From an uncultured Ruminococcus sp. (lineage in GTDB: Bacteria; Bacillota; Clostridia; Oscillospirales; Ruminococcaceae), in assembly GCA_900315755.1 (NCBI GenBank), contig ONAI01000001.1, positions 110,698 through 174,697 on the forward strand: 64,000 bases of DNA, in the 5' to 3' direction. Below, one piece after another: positions 57,850-64,000 of this stretch (positions are counted from its first letter, which is position 1; the number at the start of each line of letters is the position of its first letter). A program made the position numbers and the translations under genes. The notes under the pieces were generated by a model. The model was not told where the DNA came from and made no database searches. It saw only the letters and a program-made list of their open reading frames with translations.

Positions 57850-60129
57850 TTACTTTCTTGAAAGGCTTGTAATAAGTTGAAGTGTAAATCTCTGGATAAC
57901 GAGTGCATCGTTTGCAGTAAGACCATCGTTACCGTCAACGTCAGCTGCGATCTCACCATCTCTTGTAATGCGATCCTCACTTGTACCGTCAACGCCGTAC
58001 TTAGCTGGGTTAAGTGTTGCCTGCATTACCATAACAACGTCAGCCATATCAACAAAGCCATCGCCGTTTGCATCACCGTCTAATAAAGCATCGTGTGCTG
58101 TCGGATCATCAGTTGCAGGATCTGTTACAGGATCTGTAACCGGATCAGTTACTGGGTCAGTTACAGGGTCAGTTACAGGATCTGTTACCGGCTGAGCAGA
58201 TTTTACTTCAAAGCCTGCAAGATCAACATCTTCTGCACCGAGCCAGATCTGGATCTCAGCAGCTTCTACTGAAGCAGGGAAATTGCTCATAGGAACCTCA
58301 ACCTTGACTGTACCATTGCTGCCAACTGTTGCTTCCCATTCAACCTTCTCCCAGCCATTGCCGTTGAAACCAACGCAGCCGTTGATGTCAGTACCAGCTT
58401 TGCCTTCAATTGTCATAACAAGTGTGCCAGTTCTGTCTGTTGTACCGAATTCGATAGAATACTTCTTTGTCTTGTCGATCGGAACTTCGATCTCAACATC
58501 CGGAGCATCGAGGAATACTATCTTCTCGATGTTTGTAACAGCGTTTGTTCTTGCCTGCATATGCTTGATGTTAGAAAGCTCGCCTTCCCATATCTGAGGA
58601 ACAGCCTTATCTACGAGGTAGTAAGCAATGCCGTTCTTTTCGTCGATCGTGTAAGGGCTCATTTCCTTCCAGCCCTTGTAATCCTTGTCAGAAACTGCAA
58701 GTACAGGTGTATCGCCTGTGTACTTGATAGCAACTTCCTTGCCCTTCATGTCATCCCATGTTACTTCAGGCTCACCGGGAGTTGTGTTCTTATATACATC
58801 AGCCTTGGCAACATCTATCTCAGTAGGTGTGCTTAAATATGCCTTACCCTGTGAGAGATCCTGATGTTCATACTCAGGCATTTTGCCTTCGCTGCCCCAT
58901 ACGATAGTATCATCGTTCATGATCTCCATCATCTTGTTGATGATAGGAAGGCTGGACTGGAGCCACTCACCTGTCACACGGTTGATATAGCCATGGCATT
59001 CACCGGGAGAATCAGGATTTGATTCGATGTTATTATCCCAGAGTACGCAAGGGATACCATACTTCTTAGTTGTTGTGAAATACTGAGTTGTCCAGTCAAC
59101 ACGAGCCTGTGTATTTCCGAAGTTGGAAGTACCCATTTCGCCGATAACTACCGGAATACCCTTGTTTACGAACATATCGCGGAAGTTCTGGAGGTTATAA
59201 GCGAGATCATTACTGAACTCAGCAGTGAATGTATCGTGATAAGCACCCTCATCAGTTTTTGTATTCATTGTGAAGTTGTAAGGTGTGTAAGCGTGGATAG
59301 AAACAGCTAAATAATCGTCATTCTCAGGAAGAACGATCTGATTGAGGAATGTCTTATCCGAGCTTGCTACATAGCCAGGGAGCATAAGGAGACGAGTCTT
59401 AGCGTAATCGCCGTCCATGCCTCTGATAAGCTTTACAAAGTCAGCCTCCAGCTTGTTGATAACGTCTGCCTCAGCAACAGGTGTTGCAGACCACCATTCA
59501 TGGTCTGTACCCTCAGCACGTGGCTCGTTCATGCACTCAAATATGAGGTGCTGATCGTAATCCTTGAATTCTGTTGCGATCTGCTCCCAGAGTTTCATGA
59601 GTCTGGGCTTGATATCGTCATAAGCTGTGGCAAGATCAGGTCTGTTGATCCAGCCCTCCTCATGGTGAACGTTAAGGATAACATACATATCATTATTGAT
59701 AGCGTAGTCAACTACCTCATGAACACGAGCGAGCCATGCAGGATCGATATTGTTCTGGGAATCAAGATGCTGGAACCATGTTGTAGGGATACGAACAGTG
59801 TTGAAGCCCTTAGCCTTGATAGCATTAAAGAGTTCCTGTGTTGCCTTCGGGTTTTTCCAGCAGGTCTCAGTTTCAAGACCAGCGCTATCCAACGGGATAT
59901 ATTTGTCAGGATCATTTGGATCAGGCTTCTGAGCATAAGCATCGAGTGTATTACCCAGATTCCAGCCGACCTTCATTTCCTTTGTGATCTCGAATGCGGA
60001 AAGCACCTTATTAGCAGCGTCGGCCTCAAGGTAACTTGTTGGTGCAACGTTAAGTGAACTGAGCATACATACTGCTGCTGCAGAAATACTTACGATGCGC
60101 TTAAAGCTTTTGGTGTCATTAAAAAACAT
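57850..60129 (-). CDS. Secreted GH5 endoglucanase with carbohydrate-binding modules and dockerin
   Basis: 759 residues from ATG 60129 (AAGGAGGGG upstream). Signal peptide 1-38. GH5 domain about 40-400: GWNLGNTLDAY (55-65), acid/base Glu202 in CMNEPRAEG and nucleophile Glu331 in VIGEMGTSN. Two beta-sandwich modules follow: one from about 420 (VTWDDMKGKEVAIKYTGDTP) and one about 525-620, plausible CBMs. A (VTDP)n linker (repeat 58123-58194) leads to a C-terminal dockerin with two Ca-binding loops (GDANGDGFVDMAD, DVDGNDGLTAND). The enzyme cuts beta-1,4-glucan and docks to a cohesin scaffold, so the host builds a cellulosome. Confidence 0.95.
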   Translation of the reverse strand: MFFNDTKSFKRIVSISAAAVCMLSSLNVAPTSYLEADAANKVLSAFEITKEMKVGWNLGNTLDAYAQKPDPNDPDKYIPLDSAGLETETCWKNPKATQELFNAIKAKGFNTVRIPTTWFQHLDSQNNIDPAWLARVHEVVDYAINNDMYVILNVHHEEGWINRPDLATAYDDIKPRLMKLWEQIATEFKDYDQHLIFECMNEPRAEGTDHEWWSATPVAEADVINKLEADFVKLIRGMDGDYAKTRLLMLPGYVASSDKTFLNQIVLPENDDYLAVSIHAYTPYNFTMNTKTDEGAYHDTFTAEFSNDLAYNLQNFRDMFVNKGIPVVIGEMGTSNFGNTQARVDWTTQYFTTTKKYGIPCVLWDNNIESNPDSPGECHGYINRVTGEWLQSSLPIINKMMEIMNDDTIVWGSEGKMPEYEHQDLSQGKAYLSTPTEIDVAKADVYKNTTPGEPEVTWDDMKGKEVAIKYTGDTPVLAVSDKDYKGWKEMSPYTIDEKNGIAYYLVDKAVPQIWEGELSNIKHMQARTNAVTNIEKIVFLDAPDVEIEVPIDKTKKYSIEFGTTDRTGTLVMTIEGKAGTDINGCVGFNGNGWEKVEWEATVGSNGTVKVEVPMSNFPASVEAAEIQIWLGAEDVDLAGFEVKSAQPVTDPVTDPVTDPVTDPVTDPVTDPATDDPTAHDALLDGDANGDGFVDMADVVMVMQATLNPAKYGVDGTSEDRITRDGEIAADVDGNDGLTANDALVIQRFTLQLITSLSRK
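58123..58194. repeat. 12-bp tandem repeat, six units, in the cellulase linker
   Basis: Units such as GTTACAGGATCT, GTAACCGGATCA and GTTACTGGGTCA encode VTDP on the minus strand. Unit number probably varies between strains. Confidence 0.9.
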
Positions 60130-60209
60130 AATAACAACCCCTCCTTGTAATAAATTTACGAACACCGACAGGAATACAGTGCAAATTTCCTACCGATAAT
60201 TACAATCAC

Positions 60210-60238
60210 ATTTTATCACATCCGTAAAATTTTGTCAA
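60210..60238 (-). promoter_or_regulatory. Promoter of the cellulase gene
   Basis: Minus strand TTGACA (60233-60238), 17 bp, TAAAAT (60210-60215), 80 nt before the ATG. 60239-60369 is AT-rich without a gene. Confidence 0.82.
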
Positions 60239-60369
60239 GTTTCTTTGTGCAGTTTGACATCATTTTGGATGTAGAAAAAACCTGTAAAGTTTTAGTAGTT
60301 TTGTATAAAGCCGCGCTATATCGGGGTAGAATATAATTAACATACTATTAATAAGTTTTAATGTTAAGC

Positions 60370-60403
60370 AAAAATCTCCGTACATCTAACTAATGTACGG
60401 AGA
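60370..60403 (-). terminator. Terminator of the nfn operon
   Basis: TCTCCGTACAT / ATGTACGGAGA hairpin followed on the minus strand by TTTTTG. Confidence 0.88.
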
Positions 60404-60420
60404 CAAATGATATTATTTGA

Positions 60421-61806
60421 TTACTTGTTTTGCATATATGCGTCCATTGCAGCAGCTGCCTTTTTGCCGGCACCCATTGCAAGGATAACTGTTGCAGCAC
60501 CTGTTACAGCGTCGCCGCCTGCGTAAACGCCCTCCTTGGAGGTAAGACCTTCCTCGTCAGCAATGATACCGCCCCACTTCTGAGTATCAAGACCTTCTGT
60601 TGTAGCCTTGATAAGTGGATTCGGAGATGTTCCGATAGACATGATAACGCAGTCTGCCTCGATCTCAACAAATGCGCCTTCCTTCGGAACAGGCTTTGCA
60701 CGTCCGGAAGCATCCGGCTCAGAAAGCTCCATTTCCTGACAAACAACACTCTTTACCCAGCCGTTGTCAGTAGCCTTGATCTCAGTCGGATTGGTGAGGA
60801 ACATGAATTTGATGCCCTCTTCCTTAGCGTGTTCAACTTCTTCTGCTCTTGCAGGAAGCTCCTTTTCTGTACGTCTGTATACGATAGTAACATCAGCGCC
60901 AAGTCTCTTAGCACATCTTGCAGCGTCCATAGCAACATTTCCGCCGCCGACGATAACTGCCTTCTTACCATGCTGAACAGGTGTTGAGCTGTCCTCTTTG
61001 TAAGCCTTCATGAGGTTGATACGTGTGAGGAACTCGTTTGCGGAATATACGCCGCTCAGGTTCTCACCCGGAATATTCATAAATCTCGGAAGTCCTGCGC
61101 CAGAGCCGATGAAAACAGTCTCGAAGCCTTCTTCCTTCATAAGCTCATCAATTGAGATAGTACGTCCGACAACAGTATTTGTCTCAACGTTTACACCAAG
61201 CGCTTTAAGTCCCTCGATCTCCTTCTGAACGATGTCCTTAGGGAGACGGAACTCAGGGATTCCATAGGAAAGAACGCCGCCAGCAACATGAAGAGCCTCG
61301 AAAACAGTAACGTCATAGCCCTTCTTTATAAGGTCGCCTGCACAGGCAAGTCCGGAAGGACCTGAACCGATGATAGCAGCCTTGTGACCGTTTGAAGCCG
61401 GCTTCTCAACAGCAGTTTCCGGCTGAGCATTGTGCCAGTCTGCAACGAATCTTTCGAGACGTCCGATAGCAACCGGCTCGCCCTTGATTCCGCGAACGCA
61501 CTTGCCCTCGCACTGATTCTCCTGAGGGCATACTCTTCCGCATACAGCAGGAAGTGAACTCGACTTTGTGATAACTTTATATGCAGCAGCAAAATCGCCC
61601 TTTGCCACCTCAGCGATAAATGCAGGAATGTCGATCTGAACAGGACATCCTGTTACACAAGGCTTATTCTTGCAGTTAAGACAGCGCTGAGCCTCGTCGA
61701 TAGCCTGTTCCTCAGTGTAACCGAGTGCGACTTCCTTGAAGTTTTTATTTCTTACATCCGGATCCTGAACCGGCATTTCATTTCTTGTAGCTCTCATATT
61801 AGGCAT
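60421..61806 (-). CDS. nfnB: NfnB-type oxidoreductase (GltD-like NADPH/FAD subunit)
   Basis: 461 residues. N-terminal Fe-S region with RCLNCKNKPCVTGCPVQIDI and CGRVCPQENQCEGKC (two 4Fe-4S clusters), then FAD site GSGPSGLACAGDL and NADPH site VGGGNVAMDAARCAKR. Homologous to glutamate synthase small chain; with the partner 1 bp upstream it matches NfnB/SudA. NfnAB couples NADH and reduced ferredoxin to make NADPH by electron bifurcation. The alternative, glutamate synthase or sulfide dehydrogenase, cannot be excluded from sequence alone. Confidence 0.88.
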   Translation of the reverse strand: MPNMRATRNEMPVQDPDVRNKNFKEVALGYTEEQAIDEAQRCLNCKNKPCVTGCPVQIDIPAFIAEVAKGDFAAAYKVITKSSSLPAVCGRVCPQENQCEGKCVRGIKGEPVAIGRLERFVADWHNAQPETAVEKPASNGHKAAIIGSGPSGLACAGDLIKKGYDVTVFEALHVAGGVLSYGIPEFRLPKDIVQKEIEGLKALGVNVETNTVVGRTISIDELMKEEGFETVFIGSGAGLPRFMNIPGENLSGVYSANEFLTRINLMKAYKEDSSTPVQHGKKAVIVGGGNVAMDAARCAKRLGADVTIVYRRTEKELPARAEEVEHAKEEGIKFMFLTNPTEIKATDNGWVKSVVCQEMELSEPDASGRAKPVPKEGAFVEIEADCVIMSIGTSPNPLIKATTEGLDTQKWGGIIADEEGLTSKEGVYAGGDAVTGAATVILAMGAGKKAAAAMDAYMQNK

Positions 61807-61807
61807 C

Positions 61808-62647
61808 TTACTTTACCCCCTTGAACAGATTGCAGGTATCCTCATGAGCCTTGCGCTCAAAAGGCTTATACATTGCTCCTCTTGCCATAGCCTCATCGAA
61901 ATCGATAAGGTGACCATCGAACTCAGGACCGTCAACACAGGCAAACTTTGTCTTGCCGCCGACTGTGAGACGACATCCGCCGCACATACCTGTTCCGTCT
62001 ATCATGATCGGATTCATGGAAGCAACTGTGGGTATTTCATACTGCTTTGTGAGCTGGCATACGAATTTCATCATGATGAGAGGACCGATAGTAATAACGC
62101 GGTCGTACTTCTCACCGCTCTCGATAAGCTTCTTGAGAGCATCTGTAACGAGTCCCTTTTCGCCGGCAGTACCATCATCAGACATGAGCACGAACTTTGA
62201 TGAAGCAGCCTTGAACTCGTCCTCAAGGATAACGAGATCCTTATTTCTGAAACCAACGATAGAGTGTACCTCAACTCCGAGATCGTGGAGCTTCTTTGCA
62301 ACAGGGTAAGCGATAGCACAGCCGACACCGCCGCCGACTACTGCTACCTTTTTAAGTCCCTCAGTTTCAGTAGCACGTCCGAGAGGACCAACGAAATCGT
62401 GGAGACATTCGCCCTCATTGAGGTGATTGAGCTTTTCAGTTGTAGCGCCGACTATCTGGAAAATTATAGTTACAGTACCTGCACTGCGATCAAAATCAGC
62501 GATAGTGAGCGGGATACGCTCGCCGTTCTCATCTGTTCTGAGAATGATGAACTGACCAGGTTCAGCCTTCTTAGCAACCTTCGGTGCAGCAATTATCATA
62601 AGTGTAACAGTCGGGTTGAGACTTCTTTTTTCAAGTATTTCAAACAT
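61808..62647 (-). CDS. nfnA: NfnA-type subunit (dihydroorotate dehydrogenase electron-transfer-like)
   Basis: 279 residues. FAD-binding RIPLTIADFD (about 40-50), NAD-binding VVGGGVGCAIAYPVAKKLHD, and 2Fe-2S ligands in GMCGGCRLTVGGKTKFACVDGPEF near the C-terminus. The C-terminal extension with another Cys (HEDTCNLFKGVK) is as in NfnA/SudB. Stop and nfnB start are 1 bp apart, so a stable heterodimer is expected. Confidence 0.88.
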   Translation of the reverse strand: MFEILEKRSLNPTVTLMIIAAPKVAKKAEPGQFIILRTDENGERIPLTIADFDRSAGTVTIIFQIVGATTEKLNHLNEGECLHDFVGPLGRATETEGLKKVAVVGGGVGCAIAYPVAKKLHDLGVEVHSIVGFRNKDLVILEDEFKAASSKFVLMSDDGTAGEKGLVTDALKKLIESGEKYDRVITIGPLIMMKFVCQLTKQYEIPTVASMNPIMIDGTGMCGGCRLTVGGKTKFACVDGPEFDGHLIDFDEAMARGAMYKPFERKAHEDTCNLFKGVK

Positions 62648-62743
62648 TGTCTTTACCTTCCTAAACGTATATTTGCAATGCAGGAACTTCCGTCATCATC
62701 GCCATTGAGGACAACGATACAAGCATTGCATGGGATAAATTAC

Positions 62744-62772
62744 ATTATACCACATATCCACGCGGATTTCAA
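62744..62772 (-). promoter_or_regulatory. Promoter of nfnA-nfnB
   Basis: Minus strand TTGAAA (62767-62772), 17 bp, TATAAT (62744-62749). Confidence 0.78.
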
Positions 62773-62864
62773 GTGTATTTTCACACTTTAAGCTGTTAAT
62801 ATGTTAACGATCCGCCGCTGATACTATACAGAAGCTGACGTCCTGAACGAACTCATATTATATT

Positions 62865-63815
62865 TTATTTGTATTCCGCAAATGCCGATTCATTGCGGAC
62901 TTCATACAGCTTATTGACCAGTTCGAGTTCTTTTTCCGATAGTCTGTGGCCTGTTGAATAGATCAGAACATCCTTGAAGCTGTTATCCCGGAATGTACAT
63001 TTACGCTGAACAAGTCCATACTTGCCGCAGAGACTCTCCGGAACAGGAGAATCCAACATGAACGACTGCGGAACAGTCAGCAGGAAATCAAGAGCGCTTC
63101 CGCGGTCATACATACACACACGTCTGACCGGAACATCCTCCGGACGGTTCTCGGAAAATAGCTTCTCCACAGCACCATTGACGTATGGCACAGCATCATC
63201 GCCCTGACAGAGTTCAGTATAATCAGCCGAAAGATCAGCATAGCTGATATTCTCATTCTCAGCCGCAGGATGCTCCGCCGACATTACTGCCAGCATCTCA
63301 TATTCCCACAGCAGCTTGCTTTCAAGGCTTTTCTCAGCAAGGAAGTCCTCAAAATACTTCTCATGCACTGTATTGAAGCGGATTATGCCGAAATTATAGC
63401 CATTCTCACGCACATTCTCGATAGTTCTGATAGAGTTTGTCTCACAGAAATAAATTTCCATGTCCTCTGGGTATTCCATTTCAGCAACATATTCCGAAAA
63501 AGCCTTTGAAATATATCCTGCTCTGGGCACAGAGATCCTGAGCTTACGGTTTACAGGCTTATCCGGTGAATGGATAGCCTCCATGTTATCTATCTGCATG
63601 AGTATCTGCTTGGCGTATTCAAGGAATTTGATTCCCTGATCCGTCGGTATAACGCCTTTGGAAGTTCTGCGGAATATCGTTATTCCGAGAGTATTTTCAA
63701 GTTCCTTGATAGCCTTGCTCAGATTTGGCTGAGCCATATAGAGGTTTTCGGCAGCCTGAGTGATCGAACGTGTTTTTTCGATCTCAACTGCATATTTAAA
63801 GTGTAGCGTATTCAC
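62865..63815 (-). CDS. LysR-family transcriptional regulator
   Basis: 316 residues. HTH at 1-60 (AVEIEKTRSITQAAENLYMA, QPNLSKAIKELENTLG), then a periplasmic-binding-like effector domain (KLRISVPRAGYISKAFSEYV...). Transcribed toward nfnA-nfnB, 217 bp from it with a promoter between, so it could regulate them, though LysR genes more often sit divergently. Effector unknown. Confidence 0.92.
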   Translation of the reverse strand: MNTLHFKYAVEIEKTRSITQAAENLYMAQPNLSKAIKELENTLGITIFRRTSKGVIPTDQGIKFLEYAKQILMQIDNMEAIHSPDKPVNRKLRISVPRAGYISKAFSEYVAEMEYPEDMEIYFCETNSIRTIENVRENGYNFGIIRFNTVHEKYFEDFLAEKSLESKLLWEYEMLAVMSAEHPAAENENISYADLSADYTELCQGDDAVPYVNGAVEKLFSENRPEDVPVRRVCMYDRGSALDFLLTVPQSFMLDSPVPESLCGKYGLVQRKCTFRDNSFKDVLIYSTGHRLSEKELELVNKLYEVRNESAFAEYK

Positions 63816-63867
63816 ACTGTCGCCTCCTCACAAATGGTATTGTCGGAAATAGGTGATTTCCCATACA

Positions 63868-64000
63868 TTATTTCTTGACTTCTTCTATTCTGATGACCTT
63901 ACGTTTTTTCTTATTCACAGGCTTTACCGTATTCACAGAAGCCTTCTTCTCTTCATCGGATCCCACAGCAGCCTGCTTCGCTTCAGCAGCCTTTACCTCT
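63868..64000 (-). CDS. C-terminal end of a Lys-rich protein (cut by window edge)
   Basis: 44 codons visible, ending at TAA 63868. Tail alternates Ala/Glu/Lys (EVKAAEAKQAAVGSDEEKKA) and ends with KKKRKVIRIEEVKK. This is a flexible basic tail; the protein body is outside the window, so no function can be given. Confidence 0.65.
   Translation of the reverse strand, partial: EVKAAEAKQAAVGSDEEKKASVNTVKPVNKKKRKVIRIEEVKK

Noticed and set aside
58123..58194. Tandem repeats as CRISPR or regulatory iterons
   Set aside because: Units are 12 bp, in frame and encode VTDP, a cellulase linker.

Overview
The window looks like a chromosome segment of a cellulolytic, gut-type Ruminococcus (Clostridia, Oscillospiraceae). 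The evidence is a secreted family 5 cellulase with a C-terminal dockerin and (VTDP)n linker, SpoIVB, an Nfn-type ferredoxin/NAD(P) oxidoreductase pair, LRR (BspA-like) remnants, and Firmicute-style promoters (TTGACA-17-TATAAT) throughout. Genus is an inference; no 16S gene is present.

Layout. (1) 0-1.1 kb: a partial lipoprotein, then tRNA-Gly/Arg/His. (2) 1.0-14.8 kb: a segment bounded by a 45-bp direct repeat of the tRNA-His 3' half (1017-1061 and 14717-14761), i.e. an att-like duplication. It holds a TipA-like MerR regulator, integrase and LRR/aldo-keto reductase debris, an OhrR-glutathione peroxidase-radical SAM operon, metK, and an operon of ACT protein, two unrelated glutamate-cysteine ligase-family proteins, a class II amidotransferase and a small protein. 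Both metK and the ligase operon are preceded by short Cys/Met-codon leader ORFs plus terminators, so this reads as a thiol/sulfur module under attenuation control. TcdA, a GNAT protein and two sister short peptide genes with a shared promoter box follow. (3) 15-23.6 kb: CPBP protease, XRE regulators, a truncated integrase, a reverse transcriptase with a 136-nt structured RNA directly upstream, and a McrB/McrC pair whose McrC lacks the nuclease end.

(4) 23.6-42.5 kb is the most unusual region. One strand carries a peptide natural-product cluster: radical SAM/SPASM maturase, acyl-carrier protein, subtilisin-like protease fused to a DUF1611/DgcN-like domain, MacB-type ABC transporter, small helical protein, BtrH_N-like protein, unknown protein, nine diverse Cys-rich precursor peptides plus one broken copy, a membrane protein, two ABC exporters, an alpha-oxoamine synthase (serine palmitoyltransferase/AONS fold) and a short-chain dehydrogenase. 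Divergent to it lies an AgrA/AgrC-like LytTR response regulator and GHKL kinase. Between them are three promoters with the same architecture: a 9-bp direct repeat at 21-bp period, 6 bp, -35, 17 bp, -10. One drives a transcript encoding a 13-residue delta-haemolysin-like peptide followed by strong hairpins, reminiscent of RNAIII. The set suggests quorum-controlled production of thioether-type peptides that may also carry a lipid or amino-alcohol group.

(5) 42.6-64 kb is mostly housekeeping: tRNA-Thr and a truncated copy, recR-ybaB-dnaX, a TPR protein, SRP RNA, purB, rimM-trmD, HPr, spoIVB, a 3'-5' exonuclease with an apparent frameshift, an OmpR/HK two-component system with a long Pro/Ser/Thr and aromatic-rich sensor domain, the dockerin cellulase, nfnB-nfnA, a LysR regulator and the end of a Lys-rich protein.
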